64,000 bases of DNA from Posidonia oceanica (lineage: Eukaryota; Streptophyta; Magnoliopsida; Alismatales; Posidoniaceae). The position numbers and the translations under genes were made by a program. The stretch covers positions 28,639,001 through 28,703,000 of the forward strand of contig JAZBRS010000023.1 in assembly GCA_037176725.1 (NCBI GenBank), given 5' to 3'. Under the pieces are notes generated by a model. It was not told where the DNA came from and made no database searches. It saw only the letters and a program-made list of their open reading frames with translations. Of this stretch, positions 12,042 to 22,408 are shown piece by piece; the first letter of the stretch is position 1, and every line of letters starts with the position of its first letter.

Positions 12042-12575
12042 CCGGTGGCAAGGTTAATCCTCCACCTCTACCCGGGAGTGGAGTTCCACGGATGGGAGCT
12101 CAACCCGTCGGTGGTTTGCATCAAGCGACAATATTTCGGGCTCGAGAAGCAGAACCTAGATGGACTCTTCGTCCACGTCGGCGACGCGCTACGGGCGACG
12201 GTGGAGGGTGGGTTCTCGGGGCTACTGGTGGATCTCTTCTCCAAGGGGAGCGTGATGCCTGAGCTTCAGGAGGCGGAGACGTGGGCGGCGTTGAGGAGGT
12301 TGAGGAGTGGCGGGAGGATCATGGTGAACTGCGGCAGGAGCTGTGTCGAGGTCGAGGATCTGAGGAGAGATGGGATGCTGGTAATGGAAGAGACATTGAG
12401 GGTGATGCATCAAGTGTTTGGCAAGGAGCTGTTAGTGTTGAATCTTGGACATCGGAAGGAGGAGAGTTGCCTTGCTATGACCAAAGGGTCGCTAGACATG
12501 GAGGCGTGGAAGGAAGCGCAGCCGTCGGAGGAGTTGAAACGCTATGTGGATATGTGGTTTCCTTACGGTGGTTAG
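12042..12575 (+). pseudogene. 5'-truncated SAM-dependent methyltransferase (spermidine-synthase-like) fragment, ORF intact
   Basis: An open frame of about 177 codons runs PVARLILHLYPGVEFHGWELNP... to the TAG at 12573-12575. It matches the C-terminal half of plant spermidine-synthase-like methyltransferases. The post-motif-I acidic strand is GWELNP. VHVGDA, GLLVDLFSKGSVMPELQE, GGRIMVNCG and a terminal MWFPYGG follow. The frame begins exactly where the glycine-rich motif I (GxGGGT) should end, so the SAM-binding loop and everything before it are missing. The 5' side is an A-run and AT-rich DNA with no acceptor AG at the junction. The GC-rich codon use contrasts sharply with the flanks. I see no ATG at the front; the first in-frame ATGs are internal. 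Likely a truncated gene copy. The frame has not decayed, so it is recent or constrained. Confidence 0.75.
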
Positions 12576-13909
12576 AATGCTTTCTTTCCTTGCATTTTCC
12601 TCTCTCTCTTTTCTAAAAGAAAATGTTATTGGTTTTTGCCTTTGGATTTTGAATGTGGTGGTGATCATTTGTTGTCGTACCTTTCTTCTTGAATTTGGAG
12701 ACCGAAGCAAATGAGAAGTTCAGACTGTTTGTGCATGTGGCGTTGCTGCTCCATGAGTTTGTGACTGTTAGGTATTTGATATGTTGTCTGTGTGGTTAGG
12801 AAGGAATTCTGATTAAACTCAATCGGTCCTTATCTATGTATTTGTCTTATATCATTTTGTTGCTATTATGTTGATAGGATTTATATTTTACAAAACTATT
12901 TAAGCATGTCAAAAGTGTATTTTTGTAAAGTATAAATATTTGATTCTCAATAGAATAACTATTGTTAAAATATGTTGATCAACTTATGCACTTGATATTA
13001 GAATTTGATATTATTAATAAGGTTCATGGCCATTTTATATTTCTCATTTTATCATTTTTTATATGTCCATTTCTTATTTTCATCTACGGAAGCTGTCAAA
13101 GGCATTTGCAATTAAAAAGGAAGAAAAAAAAACCTCTCTTAGCTTTTGTTTTTATATCAATAAAGGTAAAATAGACATTTGCATATCTCATAATAATTTC
13201 TGAATAAGTGTAACCAAATAGAATTATAGAGTAAAAAGAATAAATTAGTCTTTTCTTTTAATAAAAAAAACTAATTTATTCTTATAATCATTTTGTCCGT
13301 TACCATGCGCTAGTTAAGATGGCTCATCGTCTGTGCTTGTAGAGAGGAAACTATTCAAATGTTGAAACGCTGCCATGCAATCAAGCAATTCCACTGGTAA
13401 CAAGCGTATCTCTGGTTTAGCCATCTCAGGGGAAATAAAGAATCATTTCAAAAGTAAAACTTTGTACTCGTTGTTGAAACTTTCTCTTGGAGAAAAAGTG
13501 ATCGTCTCATACGGATAGCGACATCGATGGAGTTTGACCTCCAACTAAATTTTGTTCTACAAAAAACAAATACCGTATAATCATATTAAATTTAGCATCT
13601 CATAGTGTGTCGAACAAAATCCACTCAAATTTGATTACCCATGCCAACACGCTAAGTATTAGCCATATTTCTCTCTTAGACTTGAGACTAGCGCATACCT
13701 TCTGAATCTAAATCATCGATCAAGAGGAATTTTTTTTTAAAGATATCTCGTCACTAGAATCCACTGGTTGAAACTCATTATCATTATATCCTCGACAAAG
13801 ATAGTTGTGTAATGCACAACAATGGAAAACTACTTTGACTTGTGATTTGTATAACCATGGTGGTTGTACTTTGAAAATTATGAAGTGAGATTTTAATATA
13901 CCAAATATC
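12576..13909. other. Intergenic DNA after the methyltransferase fragment
   Basis: The first part may be former 3' UTR. Around 13226-13290 an inverted repeat (GAATAAATTAGT...ACTAATTTATTC) suggests a small foldback element. Otherwise no feature was recognised. Confidence 0.4.
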
Positions 13910-14484
13910 TAGACCTGGTAAAATTTGACATGATATAATAGTATTTGAGTTTAATCTTATCGTATTGTATGTACTTATCATGTCTATCCATTAGACACAA
14001 TTATTAAACAGGTAGGGTTAAAAATCGATAAATACACGACAAGTATACGTTTACTTATTGTGTATATAGTCTATGATTATCCGTTTAGTGTACATAAAGT
14101 ATATGTTAGTATGTTAGTAATTATTTAACCTTATTAGGTAAATTCAATCCCTACACTATAAGATATCAAGAAATCAATATATAAATGTGTACGAAATGTA
14201 TTACTGTGTTGTGTACTAAACAGGTAACCATATAATAAACGTATAAACGTATATTAAACATGTAAACGTTTATCTGTGTCAATAAAGTCATCTATGTGTC
14301 AAAAAAAATGATAGAACTAAACATATATTTAATGGATCGCGTCGTGTATACACGAAAATAGTCATGTTTGTGTTTAGCATTAGAGTACATAACAATTAAA
14401 TGGGTCGTGTTTATATATGGCATCCACTAATCTACATATATAGTATACATGTTTTTACAGAATACGATCCAATTATCAGGTCTA
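13910..14484. mobile_element. hAT-like MITE (575 bp) with perfect 8-bp target duplication
   Basis: The element starts TAGACCTGGTAAAATTTGAC and its right end reverse-complements to TAGACCTGATAATTGGATCG. It is flanked by the perfect 8-bp direct repeat CAAATATC (13902-13909 and 14485-14492). An 8-bp duplication with TAGACCTG ends fits the hAT superfamily. The interior is AT-rich and non-coding. Confidence 0.85.
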
Positions 14485-14492
14485 CAAATATC

Positions 14493-15867
14493 CTCTCAAT
14501 TACATTTTGTATTGATGAACATTGATGATTAAAAACCCCTTGAGTATTTTGTAATTGATTTGTAGCTATTGTACCATACTCCTTCAAATGATGGCATACT
14601 CCACGAAAAGTGGCTAATAATTGATTTCTGTTTGGAAATACAACCTTTTTTATTACGAAAGTGGGATTTTATCAAATCTGAGAGAGGCTAACATTCAGAC
14701 CACTCCTTGCATTGAACAAGAAGGAAGGGCTAAACCTGGAAGGATAACCATTAATCCCTCATCAGATAAGTATAGTAATAGCTGGAGTTCAATTCTTGGA
14801 TTTTTTTTTTTATCGGTGAGAGTTTTATTTCGATATTCATCACCACCTGATGATTTCAATCCAAAATATGACGTAATCTAGACAATGTCAGTTCATTATG
14901 AAAAAAGAGAGAGGCAATTACAGAGTACCATATAGGATGTTATAAAAGATTTCTTGGCATGTCAATGAGTTTATAGTAGAGTCTCGGGACAGGTGAACAA
15001 GTGATTTTGGGTGTGAACCAAATTAAGTACACCTGTTGCTTGGAATGATGTAAGATAAGGAAAAAAGCATACCAAACATAAAATCCTCACCTTGCATCTG
15101 CATGTCTATGTCACATTCTCCTGTGATTATTACATATGAAAACAACCATTTCGATTACCACATTGTGTACAAGATTCAGGACATGATGTATCACATCCTA
15201 ACCATTCTTTAGTATCATGCTCAAACAAAATACTTGGGATCCAAAGCTGAAAAAACTGCCAATCTGTTATATCTATTATTATATTAAGAGAAAATGAGGG
15301 TTGTGGACAGTTTGATGTTTACAATTGAATGTTTAGTGATTAAATTCAAATTAAATATAAAAATAAAATGCAATCACAATAATCTCTTGACAAGTTAAAA
15401 ATCAAATCTCTTATATTGTATTATCAATTTGAAATTTTAATTCAGTACCTAATTTAATTTTAAATTTAATATAGTAGAGTAATTATGTTTGTAATGTTAA
15501 CTAAACATCTTTTTTGTAAGACATTTAATTGTTGTACATTGCATTTTGTGTCTTTTTTTTCACTGTGTAGTCTTACACATGTTTTGATTTACAGAAAAAA
15601 GTACATAACTCGCGGCTTCTTCTCTTGCAGGCAAAAGCTAATAAACAATCTTTGACGTCCAGCCACACGCATGTACGAGTTCAACTTATTTACTGTAAGA
15701 AAAACTAAACTTATTTTTGTCCAACTTTGCTTTTTTTTAAAGACGTTTTTGTCTAACTTTGTTCTTATGCATGATATGTACATAGTAGCTTCCGAAAGTA
15801 CTATTTTGGCTCTGTTCCTTTATTGCTATCATGGAAGCGCAAAAAAGAGATTTCAAACACTAATTTA
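14493..15867. other. Intergenic DNA, nothing recognised
   Basis: AT-rich, with only short chance ORFs. No RNA gene or repeat that I can support. Confidence 0.5.
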
Positions 15868-17358
15868 GGGCTTGTATGTTGGAATAGAAAAAGGAATAGA
15901 CTGAAATGGAATTAATTTTAAGGATGGAATAGTATTTCTACGTTTGGTACAAAAATATGATTAGAATGATCGTTGAAATTTCCACTTTGCTTGGGAATTT
16001 GACTCCTTCTGTGATTGGTACACTGGAATGAAAATAGACAGAAATGGAACGAACTCTAGAATGGAATTTGGAATGGAATGGAATAGTTTTATTCTATTCC
16101 TGTATTTGATATGTAATGGAATTACAGAGTGGAATTGACAGACAATTCATTTTCACTGTTTGGTACATAAGAACAGAATCGGAATGAAAATACAAAATTT
16201 AGAAGATTAACAATTATATATTAACAAAAATATCCTATCAATATGAAAAATAATTTAAAATAGATTTTTTCCATACAAGTAGAATAAAAATAACAAATTC
16301 ATGTTTCTATAGGTCTTTCAATTTGACATTCACGTAACTCAATTAAACAGTCCAACAAGGCGTAAAAACAAATAACCATCTGTAATATTTGAAACCATAA
16401 GTTGAAAAATAAGATGACATTTATCTTCATTCTTTTTTGTCTTGACAAACTTTTATTGATGCGAGTCATGATATACAACATAGCAATTAACAACAATAAT
16501 AATAACAAATACTACATACAACACAATAGATTGGATAATCATTTCTGAATTAGCATCTTTATCATAGGAAAAAATGACATACACTACGTTGCATCAGTAG
16601 AATAAAACATAGGAAGTTACATACACATAAAAAAAAAAAAAAGACCTTGCCATACACCTTTTGTTGAAACAGTGGTAGGAGAAAGATATGAATACAATTG
16701 AACATTATAGTTCCAACATATCAAACTATTTTTAGATAAATTACATTGAACATTGTTGTCCTGACGTCCTTAACAACCATGAATTTCAAAGATTAATATA
16801 TCTGAATATACACTGATCCAAAGGGAAAAGAAAATGAAACTCCAAATAATAAGAATTTCAATCGCAATGTCATAGGGAATATGAAGATGAAGTAGATGTT
16901 TAGTTGTATGGCTTGTTATTTTTACTTGAAAAGAAGACTCAACAAAAAAGGAAAAGAAGACCAAAAAAAAAGAAACTAATTTCAAAAAAAAAAAAAACCT
17001 GAGGAAGGACTGCGGAGGAGGAGGGAGGGCCGCAGAGGAGAGTCGAGGAGGAGGCCGTCGAGGGAGGAGAGTCGAGGAGGAGGTCGGTACTTCCAAGAGG
17101 GAAGGGGCGGAGGAGGGAAATGACTTGTGAGACGAGAGAGAGGAGTAGATTAGGGCGTCGGGTTTTTTTGAGGAGTAGATGATTCCCAATCAAATTCCTT
17201 GTCTCTTGGTAAGGAATGAAATTCTCATGTTCAATGAGAATTTGATTCCCAAGAAAATCCCATTCCCATAGCTATTCCAGACTTATTTGTGTACCAAACA
17301 TCGGAATGGAATTTTTTCATTCCATTCCAGTTTCCATTCCAGCATACCAAACACTACC
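15868..17358. mobile_element. Non-autonomous PIF/Harbinger-like TIR element (1.49 kb)
   Basis: The left end GGGCTTGTATGTTGGAATAG pairs imperfectly with the reverse-complemented right end GGTAGTGTTTGGTATGCTGG. The flanks carry the 3-bp duplication TTA (15865-15867 and 17359-17361). Both subterminal regions are rich in GGAATGGAAT/ATTCCATTCC. The same subterminal blocks recur in 28652-29429, for example AATAGTTTTATTC(T/C)ATTCC and CCTTGTCTCTT. An interior GC-rich purine tract (about 16990-17170) stands out from the AT-rich ends and may be captured host DNA. No transposase was seen. Confidence 0.7.
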
Positions 17359-17490
17359 TTAATGTATGTAAGGAATTTGATTCCCATTCTACTGGGAATC
17401 AAAGAAAAAAAGAGATAAATTACAGTTTACTCAACTATTCGCATTTTTCAACTTAGTGTCATAATTTTTTTTTCGTTATAATTTGCCTCC

Positions 17491-17707
17491 TCAACTATGA
17501 TAGATTACAACAAACCCCATTTTTAGATAAATAACGTTAAATTTTTACATAATTTGACCGTTTTACCCTCTGTAATTTACCATTCTAAAGTTAAATTATA
17601 GTTTATCTCTTTCAACTATGATAAATTACAATAAACCCCATTTTAGGTAAACGACGTTCAATTTTTGCATGATTTGATCATTTTACCCTTTGTAATTTAC
17701 CATTCTA
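17491..17707. repeat. Tandem repeat, period 120 bp, about 1.8 copies
   Basis: Unit 1 (from 17491) and unit 2 (from 17611) share CAACTATGATA(G/A)ATTACAA, AACCCCATTTT, ACGTT(A/C)AATTTTT and TTACC(C)T(C/T)TGTAATTTACC. The second unit is cut at 17707, where Copia integrase sequence begins. Confidence 0.7.
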
Positions 17708-17962
17708 GGCATAATACCTTAGTACAAAATGCAAGGCAAACTTAACATGAATGGAGTTACTGAAAGACGAAATAGAACGTTTAAGGAAATGGTCAAGGCT
17801 ATGATGAGCTACTCAACATTACTAGTCTCAATGTGATGTGTGAACTTTAAAGACAGCAGTGCATATTCTAAACAGGGTTCCTTCCAAATCCATAGAAAAA
17901 ACTCCTTATGAGTTATGGACAAACAAGAAACCCCTTTTAGGTTACAAGCACGTTTTGGGATG
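17708..17962 (+). mobile_element. Decayed Ty1/Copia element, left part (integrase end), 5' truncated
   Basis: Translation gives GIIP..., NGVTERRNRTFKEMVKAM and NRVPSKSIEKTPYELW, then KPLLGYKHVLGC. This is the C-terminal half of a Copia integrase with in-frame stops. It is interrupted at 17962 by the solo LTR, and the reading resumes at 19236. Gag, protease and the first integrase catalytic residues are missing. Confidence 0.8.
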
Positions 17963-19235
17963 TGATTAACTCATAATTCATACATATTTTATTCCTTATA
18001 TTTATTGATTATATATAATGCTACTCGAGGTGTTTTATGTAAATTTTGTAGGAACCTAAGGACCTGAAAAGAATTGAGAAAAAGAAGGAAGAGAAAAGAA
18101 TAAAAGATAAAAAAGGATTCAAATTCAGTCAAGAATTTTCTAGATATATCGAAAAGTCAAATACACATTTTCCACGTGCGTAAATATTAGGAGGAAGATA
18201 AGCTAATGGATTGACCAAGTCAGAGCTTATCTAGGACTACGTGGATGCCTCCCAGGCACCCAAATGCACATGCGGCGCCTTCCAAGCGCCCGGATAAGAT
18301 AATGTTGACTCAGTATTTAGCTGTCAAGATGCTTAGTTGGAAATATCTTGTATTTGAAACCTAATTTTTATATTTTGTACTTGGATTTGTCTCCGAGATA
18401 ATGAAGTCTTTGTAAGCCTATAAAAGAACCCCTTGAGTAGAACTAAATGAGCTACCATTTTCTAGGCTTAGACTCTCTTCCTCTTTTGTTGTAGAGATTT
18501 TTAAGTATTCCTCTAGTGTAATCTTAGTTTTTATCAATAAAATCATTTTTTTTTTCACTTATGTCTTCTATTCCAAGTTTTCTATTCAAGGTTTTATTTC
18601 CTATTATCTCTATGTATTTAAATTCTAGATCTAGGATTTAGATGAAGTTTATGTAATTTCAGATGTTATGTTTAAATTCCTCTGTGTTTTCTCATGCTTA
18701 AATGCTATGATTACTTAGGTTAGATGTATATTGCATGAATATCTATTATGTCGATAAACTTTGATAGATTAATATTGATTATATCTTTTTAATCTATGCT
18801 TAGGGAAGAATAACTAGGGATCATGTGTATAATCTTAGATCTAAAGTATATCATTCGATTTAGTTTGATTTGTATGATTTTATCTAGGACTTGATAATCT
18901 ATGGTGCATTGCATATATATTATGCTTGTTAGGATAAAAACCATTGAGTTAAACTATTTAGATCATGAAGAGAGACAGAGAGTAGATTTAATCATGCATC
19001 TGTATTTTGCATAAATGGATTCGAAAACCCTAGTTCTCTTTTATTTTAAAGTTTTCTTAAGTATTTAAAATCAATCAACTTTTAAATCTGAATTTTTCTA
19101 TTTCATCTTCCTCGTACATCATTAACTGACAAATAATCTATGTTATAACTCTATTCTCTGTGGAATCGACCCGTATTTGCCTTTATGCTACGTAGTACAC
19201 CGTGTATTTGCGGTTAATTAAAATTTTACACATCA
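17963..19235. mobile_element. Solo LTR (1273 bp) inserted in the decayed Copia element
   Basis: The segment begins TGATTAACTC and ends TTTTACACATCA. It is flanked on both sides by GGATG (17958-17962 and 19236-19240), a perfect 5-bp target duplication. It contains no coding domains. It interrupts the Copia codons for the ...HVLGC/GCLTG... stretch, so removing the LTR and one duplication restores colinearity. An LTR without its internal region points to recombination between paired LTRs. The type of the parent element is not determined. Confidence 0.88.
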
Positions 19236-21300
19236 GGATGCCTAACTGGAACTAAAATCTATAACCTACAAGGGAAGTCTCTGGATTCAATAACAGTCAG
19301 TGGATACTTAATTGGTTATCTACAGAGGTCGAGAGGCTACAGGTTTTACTGTCTGATACATACCATAAGGACCATTGAAACTGACAGAGCAATTTTCTTA
19401 GAAGATGGTTGTGTTAATAAGAATATCCTTAGGGATTATGTTTTTGAGGAATCTTATAAAGATGTTGTTCATTATTAGGATTCTAAAGATACTAATGTTG
19501 CTCCTACTCAAGAGACTCATATGTATTTACCACTTGTTATTCAAATAGACAATACTTTGGAGATTATCACATCAATTCAAGAACAACCACATGAACAACC
19601 AGTTCAAGAACTTATCATTAATCCACATATTCAGGTTTTTTATGAGAATCAAGAGACTCATCTAAGAATATCAACAGACAAAACAAGTCAACTATTTTAT
19701 CTGATTATGTGGTATACTTATCCGATGAGGACATAGGACAAGGGGATGACTCGACAATGTTTTTACAAGTCATAGATTGTGTCAACTCCAACAATTGGTT
19801 GCAAGCCACAAAAGAAGAGCTTGTTTCTATAAATAGCAATGAAGTCTAGAAACTTGTTGGCTTACATTTGGAAAAGAAATCAGTTGATTGTAAGTGGGTC
19901 TATAAAACCAAAAGAAATATCAAAGGGACAGTACAATGATATAAGGCCAGACTAGTGGCAAAGGGTTTCACACAAAAGAAGGGCATTTACTATTATGAGA
20001 CTTATTCTCCAATTTCATCAAAGGATTCATTAATAATAGTTATGGTCTTAGTAATTTATTTTGATTTAGAGTTATACCAGATAGCTAGATGTAAAAACGA
20101 CTTTTCTACATGGTGAACTTGAGGAAAAAGTGTACATGCAACAGCCTCAAGGTTTTAATGTTAAATGAAAGAAACATATGATTTGTAAGCTAAAGAAATA
20201 TATATATGAGCTCAAACAAGCTTCTAGGCAATGGTACTTCAAGTTTATTGATGTTATCATACCTTTTGGGTTTAAGGAAAGCATTATTGATTAATATATA
20301 TACCTAAAGGAAAGTGGAATATGTAGATGATATTCTACTTGCAAGTACAAACCTTAGTATGTTGAGGGAGATTAAAGATTTTCTATCTAACAACTTTGAT
20401 ATGAAAGACATGGGTGAAACCAATTATGTTATTGACATAGAGATTCACTGCAACAGGTCTTTAAGCATACTTAGGCTGTCTCAGAAGTCTTATATATTAA
20501 GTGTGTTAAAGAGGTTTTCAACGGAAAATTGTACTCCTGGTAATGTATCTATTGTAAAGGATGATAAACTAAGGAAATTGCAAGGTTTTCAGATAGATAC
20601 AGAGAGACTTGCAACGAAGGATAAACCATATGCTGCAGTAATTGGATGTCTCAACTGTGCACATATATGTACGACTAAATTTGACTTTTGTCACTGGGTA
20701 TGTAGGTAGATATCAAAGTGATCTAGGATTTCTGTATTAGTAAGCTGCAAAGAAGGTTTTGAGGTACTTGCAAGAAACTAAAGAACTCATCCTCACATAT
20801 AAAGGATTAGATCAACTAGAGATCATAGAATTCTTTAACTCAAACTTTGCCAGATGTTTCGACATTAGGAAATTCACTTTTGAATATGTTTTCTTACATG
20901 CTGGAGGAGCTGTTTCTTAGTGTAGTACTAAACAAAAAATAGTTGCAGCATTCACCATGGAAGCTGAGTATGTAGCTTATTATACAACATTTTCGTAAGC
21001 TATTTGAATGCGCAACTTTATCACAAATTTGAAAGTCATAGGTTATGTAGAGAGACCTATTAAGATGTATTGTGATAATGAAACAGTGGTTAAATTCTCC
21101 AATAACAACAAGAACTCTAATGCGTGCAAGAATATGGAGGTCAAGTTCTTGAATGTAAAAAAGAGAATTAGAAATCATTTGGTGTCTATTGAATATATTT
21201 GAACTGACTCAATGCTAACTGATCTATTTACAAAGGCACTACCCCTTGGTTATTATAGAGAACATGTGCTTAAGATGAGTCTAATCAGTTTTTTTGAGGT
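19236..21300 (+). mobile_element. Decayed Ty1/Copia element, right part (integrase tail, RT, RNase H)
   Basis: Recognisable, in order, are LDSITVSGYLIGY and YRFYCLIHTIRTIE (integrase tail), then RT pieces: VDCKWVYKTK, YKARLVAKGFTQKKGI, TTFLHGELEEKVYMQQPQGF and EYVDDILLAS (the YVDD motif). RNase H pieces follow: EAEYVAYY, MYCDNETVVKF, DLFTKALP. Many frameshifts and stops separate them, so the element is dead. No paired LTR can be defined. The 3' LTR may lie within 21300-21950. Confidence 0.85.
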
Positions 21301-22095
21301 TTTATTGTGATAGTTTAGACATTAATGTATTATGCAATATTATGTTTGTTTGATGATCTCTGTCTAGTAGTTCTTATTTTATTTAAGTATTAAATTATTG
21401 TTTTATCGTTAGATAAATTAAAGAGAATAAACTTTGCTTTTATTGTCATGACATTTGTAAGTTTATTCATAAAGTATTGATTACCACATAAGGTGTTCAA
21501 TTATGACTTCAATCCTAGGTATCTTAGTACATGAAAGGGATATACATTTTGACAATGTATTACCACTATGACTAATATTTATGAGGGTTGTTATTCTTAA
21601 ATGAAGGTTAATATGTCCTATTAAGTAATTGGATAATAGTCGCTTTATATAAAGTTTTATCTAGTATAAAGTAAGTTAGATAAGTCAAATAAAATATTAT
21701 TAGGCCAAAAGTTCTAATGTCCAATCTAATGCGAGTATGCGACTCAACTAACTTAATGGTCGATTCAATTATGGAAACATATTAAATAAAGTGATACTTA
21801 AAGAATATTGTAATACAGCTATGGAGTATGTTATATAAGTATATCCTATATTTAGAGATGATTCTTGTTGTACATAAGAGATTCTCTTCATAAGAGTAGA
21901 GATGATTGTTGTAGGAATTGAACAGATACTTTCATATCAAGATAACAACGACGGATAAGCCTCGTAAGATTTACAAAGGCATACGTAAGGTTTTTCATGT
22001 CTCCATTTCTTCTCATCGGTTTCTGGTTTTTATGATATTGACCTCAAAAGTTTGGAATAATCGTTGTCCTGTGTATGTTGTTGGTTTCTCTTCAG
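21301..22095. other. Downstream of the Copia remnant: possible 3' LTR, not delimited
   Basis: Non-coding AT-rich sequence after the RNase H end. It may hold the element's 3' LTR, but no second copy is present in the window to define it. Confidence 0.35.
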
Positions 22096-22408
22096 TGGGT
22101 GTTGTCGAGTAGGACAGACGAGGAGTACCGCACGAATGTAACGAAGAACTGCTACAACGCTCTGCCGGAAGGAGGGAAGCCGATCGTGTGCGACCCGATG
22201 CTCCCCGAGGACACCGGTGTGAGCAGGAGGACCCGTACATTGCTGGAGGCCGACGTGCATCCAATGACCCTCTACCGGACCAGGGGGAAGGAGAGGACTG
22301 TGGAGTCGACGAGGCAGATGGGCTTTCTCTTCTCCTCCAGGTTCCGTCACTTCCGGGCGTTATATCTCGACCGACCAGCACTTCATGGTCATGGAATTCC
22401 GAAAGTAA
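22096..22408 (+). pseudogene. Broken plant O-methyltransferase (COMT-type), last exon only
   Basis: After a good acceptor (ttctcttcag) the frame reads WVLSSRTDEEYRTNVTKNCY, then NALPEGGK, CDPMLPEDT, SRRTR, LLEADV, YRTRGKERT and FRHFRALYLD. This is the C-terminal exon of a small-molecule plant O-methyltransferase. The usual WVLHDW(T/S)DE is altered to WVLSSRTDE, so the conserved His-Asp of the catalytic segment is lost. Near 22375 the frame shifts. In the shifted frame the normal C terminus follows (QHFMVMEFRK, then TAA at 22406-22408). No upstream exon is present; the left side is transposon-derived DNA. A truncated, frameshifted copy. Confidence 0.85.

Noticed and set aside
15260..15300. Possible Helitron 5' end (TCTATTATTATATTAAGA)
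   Set aside because: No CTRR end with a 3' hairpin could be paired with it.
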